Shown here: piece by piece, positions 52,901-59,766 of the stretch
Numbering within the stretch: position 1 is the stretch's first letter
Layout of the letters: every line of letters starts with the position of its first letter
Assembly: GCA_900315455.1 (NCBI GenBank)
Contig: OMZE01000013.1
Coordinates: 1 to 64,000 of the forward strand
Direction of reading: 5' to 3'
DNA from: an uncultured Prevotellaceae bacterium
Lineage (GTDB): Bacteria > Bacteroidota > Bacteroidia > Bacteroidales > Bacteroidaceae
Length of the DNA stretch: 64,000 bases
Notes under the pieces: generated by a model
Told to the model about the DNA's origin: nothing
Database searches by the model: none
What the model saw: only the letters and a program-made list of their open reading frames with translations
Made by a program: the position numbers and the translations under genes

Positions 52901-52993
52901 GGCGGTGGCTTCGGCGGTGGCCGTCCTGGTGGCGGCGGCTTCGGAGGCGGACGCCCGGGCGGTGGCTTCGGAGGCCCGATGATGATCGACTAA
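49943..52993 (+). CDS. TonB-receptor-like outer-membrane barrel with Gly-rich tail
   Basis: A 1016-aa protein with a signal peptide (cut after STYAQ). A CarboxypepD_reg-like domain (VTGKLVDKETKEAVFQATLQ) is followed by a plug-like domain (VVEELVKRLPGAQVDEEGKI, TINGKQVKKIKVDGKEFM). A large barrel of the OMP_b-brl_3 type starts near residue 380. The last about 60 residues are G-G-[RF]-rich (GGGFGGGRPGGG repeats) before the end MMID. It is probably involved in outer-membrane uptake or biogenesis; the ligand cannot be inferred. A -7 box TATTTTTG lies at 49848-49855 and a terminator follows. Confidence 0.88.
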   Translation: MKNFMKCLCVMLLFSASTYAQEQNVTGKLVDKETKEAVFQATLQLLKSDSSFVTGVLSDDNGVFTIPVDKPGKYILKVTNVGYKTLTKDFTVESGKNTDLGSLTLAADAILLREVTATGQAAKVVVKEDTFVYNSAAYRVPEGSVVEELVKRLPGAQVDEEGKITINGKQVKKIKVDGKEFMTGDTQTALKNLPTSIVDRIKAYDEKSDLARITGIDDGDEQTVLDFGLMPGMNKGFFGNVDLGIGTKDRYAERVMGAVFRDKYRVMLMGSANNVNDQGFSSGGGGRRGGGGFGGASNGRNSTKMLGLQFNYENTDKLEMDASIRWNHSNGDIFSRQSTQNFVGSMSFDNSINQNYTRRNSWNGQMRLEWMPDTMTNIMFRPSFSLSTNDGNQTNVSATFNEDPYKYVTNPLDSLEMKVLESQGLLVNYQRNINLTYGDSKTFNGMLQFNRKLNNYGRNFTLRVDGNYSDNDNTSFSTSRVNYYMLGLDSTYMPATRTNRYSLTPSTRKGYSLQTTYTEPIARTMFLQLSYRYNYSVNESNRATYDFLDDGITPGTDFADIVPRYRTWDPYLSRLINPLDTYKDNNLSRYSEYTNYTHDIQLTYRWIHPKFQLNAGFMVQPQRSHYVQDYQGVSADIVRNVTNMSPTLDFRYRFNQLSNLRIQYRGTTSQPNISDLLDIRDDSNPMNITEGNPGLKPSFTNSFQLFYNTYIQSHQRSIMSFVNFSTTRNNISNMVTYNEKTGGRITRPENINGNWNVNGAFMFNTSIDSTGYWNVNTFTNLNYANNVSYLFQDNVSKKNNTRTTTVMERLSLSYRNSWLEVEPNGSLTYTHARNKLQSASDLDTWMFSYGVNVNIYFPWGTSLSTGISENSRRGYSDESMNNNELLWNAQVSHGFLKGKPLTVSLQFYDILQQQSSFSRTINSMMRSDTEYNSINSYAMLHVIYRFNAFGGFGGRRGQGFGGGFPGGMPPGGMPGGGGFGGGRPGGGGGFGGGRPGGGGFGGGRPGGGFGGPMMID

Positions 52994-53015
52994 AATACGA
53001 TTCACCTTATATAGT

Positions 53016-53054
53016 AATCCCCTGCACTTCACAAGGAGGTGCAGGGGATTTTTC
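53016..53054 (+). terminator. Terminator after the TonB-type barrel gene
   Basis: Stem AATCCCCTGCAC / GTGCAGGGGATT (53016-53027 and 53039-53050) followed by TTTC. Confidence 0.85.
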
Positions 53055-53093
53055 TATATCGTCGGGAATGACTGGTAAAACCGGAATGCCCGG

Positions 53094-53504
53094 CTACAGA
53101 TCGTCCTCGTCGTCGAAACCAAAGATGGTTGGTTCTACGAAGGCGTCCATCTGGCGGCGCTCCTTCTTCGTGGGGCGCCCCGTGCCGCGGGCACGGTCTA
53201 CGAATCCGCTGATGCGGCTCATCTCCAGAATCTCGTATTGCCGTGGGTCGGTCACGTTCTCATACACCTCGGGAAGGAGTTTGGCCCCCACACGCTGTTC
53301 GATGCACTTGAGCACACGGAAGGAATAGGTCACGGGAGGTTTCTTCACGTCTACCACCTCGCCCACCTTCACGGGGCGTGAGGGTTTCACGTTCATGCCG
53401 CCTATCGTCACGCGTCCGTTCTTGCAGGCATCAGAGGCAATGGAGCGGGTCTTGAAGATACGCGCTGCCCATAGCCACTTGTCGATTCTTGCTTCGTTAT
53501 CCAT
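53094..53504 (-). CDS. hslR: S4-domain RNA-binding protein (Hsp15-like)
   Basis: A 136-aa protein. The N-terminal S4 domain (ARIDKWLWAARIFKTRSIAS, CKNGRVTIGGMNVKPSRPVK) is followed by a basic C-terminal part with GRPTKKERR. The layout matches Hsp15/HslR, which binds stalled 50S-peptidyl-tRNA complexes. It overlaps pth by eight bases and is the last gene of the rplY-pth-hslR operon, all acting on ribosomes or peptidyl-tRNA. Confidence 0.92.
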   Translation of the reverse strand: MDNEARIDKWLWAARIFKTRSIASDACKNGRVTIGGMNVKPSRPVKVGEVVDVKKPPVTYSFRVLKCIEQRVGAKLLPEVYENVTDPRQYEILEMSRISGFVDRARGTGRPTKKERRQMDAFVEPTIFGFDDEDDL

Positions 53505-54081
53505 TGGGAATGTTGGGTTTGCGCTTGTTGTATTGGTTCATTGTGAAGTCAACACCAGCGAGCACGAAACTCTTGATGACCTCGACAGCAGTGTTGATGG
53601 CAGGGGTGAGCACCGTCTTCTCCTCGTCGTCGAAACGGCCGAGGACGAAGTCTACCTGTGAACCGCGGGGATAGTCGTTGCCAATGCCCAGCCGCAGGCG
53701 GGGGTAGTCTTGCCCAATCAACTGCTGGATGTGCCCCAGGCCGTTGTGTGTGCCGGCACTGCCACGCGACTTCAGGCGGAGAGTCCCCACGGGGAGCGAC
53801 AGGTCGTCGACAACCACCAGCATGCGGCTCTCGTCGATGTTCTCCTTGTTCAGCCAGTAGCGAACGGCATTGCCGCTGAGGTTCATGTAGGTCGTGGGCT
53901 TCAGTAGGAAGAGTTTGCGCCCACGCAGAGAAGTCTCCGCCACATAGCCGTAGCGGCGGTCGTCAAAAACAATATTGGACGCTTTTGCGAAAGCGTCCAA
54001 TACCATATATCCTATGTTGTGACGGGTTTCGGCATATTCCGCGCCGGGATTGCCCAACCCCACAATCAGATACTTGTCCAT
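53497..54081 (-). CDS. pth: Peptidyl-tRNA hydrolase
   Basis: A 194-aa protein with YLIVGLGNPGAEYAETRHNI containing catalytic His, LLKPTTYMNLSGNAVRYWLN, LVVVDDLSLPVGTLRLKSRG, GSAGTHNGLGHIQQLIG and RLRLGIGNDYPRGSQVDFVL. All signature residues are present. It recycles peptidyl-tRNA that drops off ribosomes. It starts 11 bases after rplY. Confidence 0.96.
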   Translation of the reverse strand: MDKYLIVGLGNPGAEYAETRHNIGYMVLDAFAKASNIVFDDRRYGYVAETSLRGRKLFLLKPTTYMNLSGNAVRYWLNKENIDESRMLVVVDDLSLPVGTLRLKSRGSAGTHNGLGHIQQLIGQDYPRLRLGIGNDYPRGSQVDFVLGRFDDEEKTVLTPAINTAVEVIKSFVLAGVDFTMNQYNKRKPNIPNG

Positions 54082-54092
54082 CTTGGGAAAGG

Positions 54093-54707
54093 TTATTCAG
54101 CGGCAGCAGCCTCTTCCTCTTCAGCAGCGGCGTTCTTGGAGGCGGCACGTGTCATCTTCACTGAGCATACCACAACCTCCTTGCTTGTTGCCATCTCAAG
54201 GCCTTCATAACTCAACTGGCCCACCTTGATGCTCTTGCCGATGCGCAGGTCGGTAACGTCGACATCCAGGAATTCGGGGATGTTCTTGTAAGGAGCGGTA
54301 ACGTTGATCTTGCGGATGGAGAGGTTCATACGACCACCGTCGCGGACACCCTGTGCCAAACCTACCAGGTGTACAGGAATACCGATGGTGATGGGCTTTG
54401 TCTCGTTTACTTCATAGAAGTCTACATGGAGCACGGCGTCGGTAGTGGGGTGGAACTGCAACTCCTTGATAACAGCGGTATGATGCTCGCCCTCAAGGTC
54501 GATGTTCACCACATAGACATGGGGGGTGTAGATCACCTTGCGCAGGTCGCGGGCTGCAATGGCAAATGCCATGGCGGCAGGCTTGCCGTTGGCGTCCTTC
54601 GAATCTCCATAGATGTTGCAGGGCACGAGGCCTTCTTTTCTCAACTGCTTCGTGGCTTTCTTGCCAGTGGTCTCCCTCTTCAGGGCTTTCACGTTGATTT
54701 CTTTCAT
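54093..54707 (-). CDS. rplY: 50S ribosomal protein L25/Ctc
   Basis: A 204-aa protein of the long Ctc type. The N-terminal L25 domain binds 5S rRNA (MKEINVKALKRETTGKKATK, LRKEGLVPCNIYG, HTAVIKELQFHPTTDAVLHV, DFYEVNE). A TL5-type C-terminal domain (IGIPVHLVGLAQGVRDGGRM) follows, then an Ala/Glu-rich tail. It heads the rplY-pth-hslR operon. A -7 box TACCTTTG (minus strand) lies at 54814-54821. Confidence 0.95.
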   Translation of the reverse strand: MKEINVKALKRETTGKKATKQLRKEGLVPCNIYGDSKDANGKPAAMAFAIAARDLRKVIYTPHVYVVNIDLEGEHHTAVIKELQFHPTTDAVLHVDFYEVNETKPITIGIPVHLVGLAQGVRDGGRMNLSIRKINVTAPYKNIPEFLDVDVTDLRIGKSIKVGQLSYEGLEMATSKEVVVCSVKMTRAASKNAAAEEEEAAAAE

Positions 54708-54892
54708 TTCTTTTCTGATTTTAAATGTGTTACTCTAAATTAAGTGAATTGTTGTGCTTAATTCGCCATCACACAAAACCCATCGAAATGGGTGGTGCGC
54801 TAAAAAAGCGGTGCAAAGGTACTGCTTTTTTTCGGAATCCAACCAACTGAATGCAGAAAAAAACATAATAACCCGATATTTTGTGGTAATTT

Positions 54893-54924
54893 CTTGCAAG
54901 TAAAACGAAAAAGAATTATTTTTG
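54893..54924 (+). promoter_or_regulatory. nusB promoter
   Basis: CTTG at 54893-54896, a 20-base spacer, and TATTTTTG at 54917-54924, 29 bases before the nusB ATG. Confidence 0.65.
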
Positions 54925-54953
54925 CACTATAAATCTTAAAAACACACTCCACA

Positions 54954-55904
54954 ATGATAAACCGGGAATTGATTAGAATCAAGATAGTCCAGTTAACCTA
55001 TGCATACTATCAGAACGGAAGCAACAATCTCACCAATGCAGAGAATAATCTGATGTATAGCCTATCCAAGGCATATGCGCTCTACAACTACTTGCTGATG
55101 CTCATTGTTGCCATATCAAAAGAGATGAGGCATAGGGTGGAGGTGGGTGCCAACAGGGCAAAACGTGAAGGCAATGAGCCGCCTTCCACCAAGTTTGTGG
55201 ACAACAGGTTTGCCCTGCAACTGGAGAACAACAATGCACTGCTCGACTATGCCGACGAACAGAAACTCTCATGGAATGACGACGTGGAGTTTGTGAGGAA
55301 ACTGTGCAACATCATCGAGCAAAGTCAGATTTACCAGGAGTACATGGCATCCGACGACGACGATTATGAGGCCGACAGAGAGGTGTGGCGAAAACTCTAC
55401 AAGGCGGTTATACAAGACAATGAGGACCTCGATGCACTGCTCGAGGAGAAAAGCATATACTGGAACGACGACAAGGAGATTGTCGACACCTTCGTGCTCA
55501 AGACCATCAAGCGTTTCGACCCCTCGGCAGGAAAGAAGCAGGAACTGCTGCCCGAATACAACGACGACGAGGACAAGGAGTTTGCCCGCAAACTCTTCAG
55601 GGCCACCATTCTCAATGCCGACCAGTATCAGCGCTATATGAGCGACGCCTCGCGCAACTGGGATTTCTCACGTCTTGCCTATATGGATGTGGTTATCATG
55701 CAGATTGCCATCGCCGAGATGATGACCTTTATGAATATCCCCGTCAGCGTTACCATCAATGAGTATGTGGGGCTCGCCAAACTCTACTCTACAGTGAAGA
55801 GTGGCGGATACATCAACGGCATGCTCGACACCATTGCGCGGTTCCTCGTGGAGACAGGCGAACTCAACAAGCCTGTCGACGACCTCAGGCCAAGGAAATA
55901 TTAA
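54954..55904 (+). CDS. nusB: Transcription antitermination factor NusB (long form)
   Basis: A 316-aa protein, about twice the length of E. coli NusB, as is usual in Bacteroidota. The N-terminal half (RIKIVQLTYAYYQNGSNNLT, KAYALYNYLLMLIVAISKEM) is family-typical. The NusB core is at the C-terminus: DFSRLAYMDVVIMQIAIAEM, NIPVSVTINEYVGLAKLYST and GGYINGMLDTIARFL. It joins the rRNA antitermination complex. It is the first gene of the run nusB-yajC-ybbR-coaE. Confidence 0.94.
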   Translation: MINRELIRIKIVQLTYAYYQNGSNNLTNAENNLMYSLSKAYALYNYLLMLIVAISKEMRHRVEVGANRAKREGNEPPSTKFVDNRFALQLENNNALLDYADEQKLSWNDDVEFVRKLCNIIEQSQIYQEYMASDDDDYEADREVWRKLYKAVIQDNEDLDALLEEKSIYWNDDKEIVDTFVLKTIKRFDPSAGKKQELLPEYNDDEDKEFARKLFRATILNADQYQRYMSDASRNWDFSRLAYMDVVIMQIAIAEMMTFMNIPVSVTINEYVGLAKLYSTVKSGGYINGMLDTIARFLVETGELNKPVDDLRPRKY

Positions 55905-55922
55905 TCAACAAAATAATAGCAA

Positions 55923-56252
55923 ATGAACACTTACTTCTTATTACAGGCAGATGGCGCTGGCGGTGGGGGCATGAGCATGCTCATCATGATGGTGGCCATC
56001 TTTGCTATCATGTACTTCTTCATGATACGTCCGCAGCAGCAAAAACAAAAAGAGATACGCAACTTCCAGAACTCACTCAGCGAGGGCTCAAGAGTGGTCA
56101 CCGGTGGGGGAATATATGGCACGGTGAAACGTATTGACACCACTACCAACAAGGTGGAAGTGGAAATCGCAAGGAATGTGGTTATCGAAGTCGACAAATC
56201 CTATGTCTTCGCTGATGCCTCCTCTATGGCTGCCAGCCAACCTTCCAAATAG
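55923..56252 (+). CDS. yajC: Preprotein translocase subunit YajC
   Basis: A 109-aa protein. It has one membrane helix (MSMLIMMVAIFAIMYFFMIR), the signature PQQQKQKEIRNFQNSLSEGS, RVVTGGGIYGTVKRIDTTTN, and a short soluble tail. It is a small accessory of the SecDF-YajC complex. It follows nusB after 18 bases. Confidence 0.94.
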   Translation: MNTYFLLQADGAGGGGMSMLIMMVAIFAIMYFFMIRPQQQKQKEIRNFQNSLSEGSRVVTGGGIYGTVKRIDTTTNKVEVEIARNVVIEVDKSYVFADASSMAASQPSK

Positions 56253-56258
56253 CATCGC

Positions 56259-57239
56259 ATGGCAAAGGAAGGAAAACAAATAAAGACCATTGTCAGGAAC
56301 TCCTTATTACGACTCGCGAGTAAGGAGTTTCTTGTTTTTTTGTTTTTTCTTGTCATCAGCGGGCTCTTCTGGGTGGCGCTCACCATCAAGGAACCTATGG
56401 AGAGGGAAATCTCCATCCCCTTTGTCATCACCAACCTGCCCAAGAACATAGTCATCACCGATACCGGCACGGATACCCTCAAGGTGGCTGTGAGAGACGA
56501 TGGATACAACGTGGCGAGGCTGCTGTATAGTGACATCGCACCCATTACAGCCGATTTCATAAAATATTCGAAAAGCGACGGGCGCATCATCGTCTCGAGT
56601 TCGGAGGTGTCGAAGAAAGTGAAGCAAAGGCTCGGTTCGTCGACACAGGTGTTGAGCATCAAGCCCGAGAGGATAGAAGCCTATTACAACAATGGCGACC
56701 ATATCATGGTGCCAGTGGATATTTATGGGAAAATCTCCGCTGCCGACAAGTACTTCATCACAAAGACCACCATCAAGCCCGACTCCGTGAAAATATACTC
56801 CACTGCCGAGATATTGAAAGATATCACATCAGTGAAAACGGAGTATGTGAACCTCTACGACGTCAAGTCGAACGCTACGACCAAGGTGAAGTTGCAACAC
56901 ATCAGTGGCGTGAAAATGGAGCCGGAGGAAGTGACTGTGGAGGCTTCTGCCGACCTCATCACAGAGAAGACGCTCGATGTGCCCATTACCATAGTGGGAG
57001 CACCCGAGGGCAAGAAGGTGCTTACCTTCCCCAAGCATGTGAGTGTCACCTTTGTCACGCCGTCCAGCCTTGCCTCCAGTATCAAAGCCAGTGACTTCAT
57101 CGTAGAGGTGAGGTATGACGAAATCCGAGACGACAGCCTGCAGAAGATGCTGCCTCTGCACTTGGTGCAGGTGCCTCCCTTCGTGAAGAACGCGAAGATG
57201 GGTATCAGGCAGGTGGATTACCTTATCGAGAAGGAATAG
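56259..57239 (+). CDS. YbbR-domain membrane protein
   Basis: A 326-aa protein with one N-terminal membrane helix (FLVFLFFLVISGLFWVALTI) and then an extracytoplasmic part with YbbR-type repeats (FVITNLPKNIVITDTGTDTL, ISAADKYFITKTTIKPDSVK, VTVEASADLITEKTLDVPIT). In Firmicutes YbbR/CdaR regulates the diadenylate cyclase; no cyclase gene is adjacent here. It starts six bases after yajC and is followed after two bases by coaE. Confidence 0.88.
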   Translation: MAKEGKQIKTIVRNSLLRLASKEFLVFLFFLVISGLFWVALTIKEPMEREISIPFVITNLPKNIVITDTGTDTLKVAVRDDGYNVARLLYSDIAPITADFIKYSKSDGRIIVSSSEVSKKVKQRLGSSTQVLSIKPERIEAYYNNGDHIMVPVDIYGKISAADKYFITKTTIKPDSVKIYSTAEILKDITSVKTEYVNLYDVKSNATTKVKLQHISGVKMEPEEVTVEASADLITEKTLDVPITIVGAPEGKKVLTFPKHVSVTFVTPSSLASSIKASDFIVEVRYDEIRDDSLQKMLPLHLVQVPPFVKNAKMGIRQVDYLIEKE

Positions 57240-57241
57240 TC

Positions 57242-57820
57242 ATGGACGACAGACCGAAAGTGGCACTGACAGGGGGCATAGGAAGCGGAAAATCTTATGT
57301 CGCCAAACGTCTGGAGGCTCATGGCGTGCATGTCTTCGACTGTGACAAGTCTGCCAAGCGGTTGATGAACTCATCACCGAAAATCAAGGAGGAACTCACG
57401 GCGCTGGTGGGCAGCGATGCCTATGTCGATGGGGTGCTCAACAAGGCAGCCATCGCGCGTTTCATCATGTCATCGGAAGAGAATGTACAACGTGTCAATG
57501 CCGTGGTGCATCCGGCAGTGGCAGAGGATTTCCATGCTTCCGGACTCGAATGGTTGGAGAGTGCCATTCTCTTTGAGAGTGGATTCGTGAGATACGTGGA
57601 TGTGGCGGTGTGTGTCACCGCACCGCTCCCCACACGCATCGCAAGGGTGATGCACCGCGATGGCATCTCGCGTGAGCAGACCCTGGAATGGATGTCCAGA
57701 CAATGGCCACAGGAGGAGGTGGCGCGCAGGGCCGACTTCATCATCGTCAACGACGGGTGCCAGGATGTGGATGAGCAGATCACACGGGTGCTCATGGCGT
57801 TGGAAAAATGGAAACGATGA
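57242..57820 (+). CDS. coaE: Dephospho-CoA kinase
   Basis: A 192-aa protein with P-loop VALTGGIGSGKSYVAKRLEA, substrate Asp in HVFDCDKSAKRLM, VNAVVHPAVAEDF, LFESGFVRYVDVAVCVTAPL and the lid region RIARVMHRDGISREQTLEWM. It phosphorylates dephospho-CoA in the last step of CoA synthesis. Tandem promoter repeats begin five bases after its stop. Confidence 0.95.
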   Translation: MDDRPKVALTGGIGSGKSYVAKRLEAHGVHVFDCDKSAKRLMNSSPKIKEELTALVGSDAYVDGVLNKAAIARFIMSSEENVQRVNAVVHPAVAEDFHASGLEWLESAILFESGFVRYVDVAVCVTAPLPTRIARVMHRDGISREQTLEWMSRQWPQEEVARRADFIIVNDGCQDVDEQITRVLMALEKWKR

Positions 57821-57824
57821 ATTT

Positions 57825-57988
57825 TTCGCGAAGATAGGATGCGCCTCGGCAACAAAAATAAATTAGAGATTTATTTTGTGTTCCTCTCGGCTTTCACTAT
57901 CTTTGCTTCGCGAAGATAGGATGCGCCTCGGTAACAAAAATAAATTAGAGATTTATTTTGTGTTCCTCTCGGCTTTCACTATCTTTGC
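57825..57988 (+). promoter_or_regulatory. Two tandem 82-bp promoter units before the DUF5606 gene
   Basis: Units 57825-57906 and 57907-57988 differ at one base. Each ends in a complete promoter: TTTG (57875 / 57957), 19 bases, TATCTTTG (57898-57905 / 57980-57987). The junction of the units forms a hairpin (CTATCTTTGC-TTC-GCGAAGATAG) in which the -7 box is one arm. It is the same family as 5785-6000 and 21851-22061. Confidence 0.85.
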
Positions 57989-58023
57989 ATTCATTATTGA
58001 ACAATCATAATTATTTTATTTAT

Positions 58024-58467
58024 ATGGTACAGACAATTCTTTCCATTGCTGGGAAACCAGGGCTCTACAAACTGGTTTCAAGAGGTAAGTCAAATCTCAT
58101 CGTTGAAAGCCTTGACGAGACACATAAACGGCAACCCGTCTTCTCGTCCGACAGGGTAACCAGCCTTGCCGACATCGCCATGTTCACCGAAGGTGACGAC
58201 GTGCCTCTGATGGATGTGCTCGCCGCTATCCGCGATAAGGAAGAGGGAAAGGCTTGCTCATTGCAGTATAAGAAAGCCTCAAGCAACGAACTGAGAGAGT
58301 ATTTTGCTCAGGTGCTTCCCGATTTCGACCGCGACAGGGTGCACGACAGCGATATCCGCAAACTCCTGCAATGGTATAATATCCTCATTGCCAATGGTAT
58401 CTCCGACTTCGAGAAAGACCTGCAACCCACAGAGGGTGACAATATAGACGACAGAAAAGACCAGTAG
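58024..58467 (+). CDS. DUF5606 protein
   Basis: 147 aa from ATG 58024, 36 bases after the second tandem promoter. It opens MVQTILSIAGKPGLYKLVSR, continues GKSNLIVESLDETHKRQPVF and has a helical C-terminal half with LREYFAQVLPDFDRDRVHDS and DIRKLLQWYNIL. This is the conserved single-domain DUF5606 protein of Bacteroidota, cytoplasmic and of unknown function. pepT follows after 15 bases, so they are probably cotranscribed. Confidence 0.88.
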   Translation: MVQTILSIAGKPGLYKLVSRGKSNLIVESLDETHKRQPVFSSDRVTSLADIAMFTEGDDVPLMDVLAAIRDKEEGKACSLQYKKASSNELREYFAQVLPDFDRDRVHDSDIRKLLQWYNILIANGISDFEKDLQPTEGDNIDDRKDQ

Positions 58468-58482
58468 AAAACCATCCCCGAC

Positions 58483-59706
58483 ATGAATATTACCCAGAGA
58501 TTCCTCAACTATACCAAGTTCGACACCCAGTCGAGCGAGGAGGCACAGACTGTGCCCAGTACGGCCAAGCAATTGGTGTTTGCCGAATATCTGAAGAAAG
58601 AACTCGAGAACGAGGGACTCAGTGACGTGGAGATGGACGAGAAGGGATATATCTACGCCACCCTGAAGTCGAACATGGGCAAGAAAGTGCCCACCATAGG
58701 TTTCATCTCTCACTACGACACTAGTCCCGACTGCAGCGGTGCAGGCATCAAGGCACGTGTCGTGGAGAATTATCCCGGGGGCGACATCGTGCTCTCCGAA
58801 GGCATCGTGTCTTCACCGAAGAAGTTTCCCGAACTCAATGCCCATGTGGGAGAAGACCTCATCGTCACCGACGGTACCACACTGCTCGGAGCCGACGATA
58901 AGGCAGGCATCGCCGAAATCGTAGAGGCGATGTGCTACCTGCGCGACCACGACGACATCAAGCATGGCGACATCCGCATTGCTTTTAATCCTGATGAGGA
59001 GATAGGTATGGGAGCCCACTATTTCGACGTGGAGAAGTTTGGCTGTGAGTGGGCTTATACCATGGATGGCGGCGACCTCGGCGACCTCGAGTTCGAGAAT
59101 TTCAATGCCGCTGCTGCCAAGGTGAAGTTGAAGGGCGTGAGCGTGCATCCCGGATATGCCAAAGGGAAGATGGTGAATGCCAACTTGCTCGCGGCAGAGT
59201 TTGCTGCCCTCCTTCCTGCCGACGAGAGACCGGAGACCACAGAGGGCTATCAGGGATTCTACCACTTGCTGGGCATCCAGTCGAACATCGAGAACGCCCA
59301 ACTCTCCTATATCATCCGCGACCACGACCGCGACAAGTTTGAGCAGCGCAAACGCTTCATCACCCATTGCGCCGATGTCATCAACGAGAAATATGGTGAG
59401 GGCACATGCCAGATCGACGTGACCGACCAATACTACAACATGAAGGAGAAGATTGACCCCTGCATGCACGTTATCGACTTGGTGCTCAAGGCCATGAGCG
59501 ACTGTGGCGTGCCAGCCAAGGTGGAGCCTATCCGTGGAGGAACCGACGGGGCACAACTTTCTTTCAAGGGATTGCCCTGTCCCAATATCTTTGCCGGTGG
59601 CGTGAATTTCCATGGACCCTATGAGTTTGTCTCCATACAGGTGATGGAGAAGGCTATGCAAGTGATAGTGAGAATCTGCCAACTCACTGCACAATACAAC
59701 GACTGA
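58483..59706 (+). CDS. pepT: Peptidase T (tripeptidase)
   Basis: A 407-aa M20B enzyme. Zinc ligands are in [35 protein letters not shown] and [20 protein letters not shown]. The lid domain follows ([20 protein letters not shown]), then [20 protein letters not shown] and FHGPYEFVS. It releases the N-terminal residue from tripeptides. It ends shortly before a terminator. Confidence 0.95.
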   Translation: MNITQRFLNYTKFDTQSSEEAQTVPSTAKQLVFAEYLKKELENEGLSDVEMDEKGYIYATLKSNMGKKVPTIGFISHYDTSPDCSGAGIKARVVENYPGGDIVLSEGIVSSPKKFPELNAHVGEDLIVTDGTTLLGADDKAGIAEIVEAMCYLRDHDDIKHGDIRIAFNPDEEIGMGAHYFDVEKFGCEWAYTMDGGDLGDLEFENFNAAAAKVKLKGVSVHPGYAKGKMVNANLLAAEFAALLPADERPETTEGYQGFYHLLGIQSNIENAQLSYIIRDHDRDKFEQRKRFITHCADVINEKYGEGTCQIDVTDQYYNMKEKIDPCMHVIDLVLKAMSDCGVPAKVEPIRGGTDGAQLSFKGLPCPNIFAGGVNFHGPYEFVSIQVMEKAMQVIVRICQLTAQYND

Positions 59707-59715
59707 GAATAATGA

Positions 59716-59750
59716 GGAGACGGATGGGCTGACGTCCGTCTCCTTTTCTA
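59716..59750 (+). terminator. Terminator after pepT
   Basis: Stem GGAGACGGA / TCCGTCTCC followed by TTTTCT. Confidence 0.85.
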
Positions 59751-59766
59751 TACACCCCATACACCC

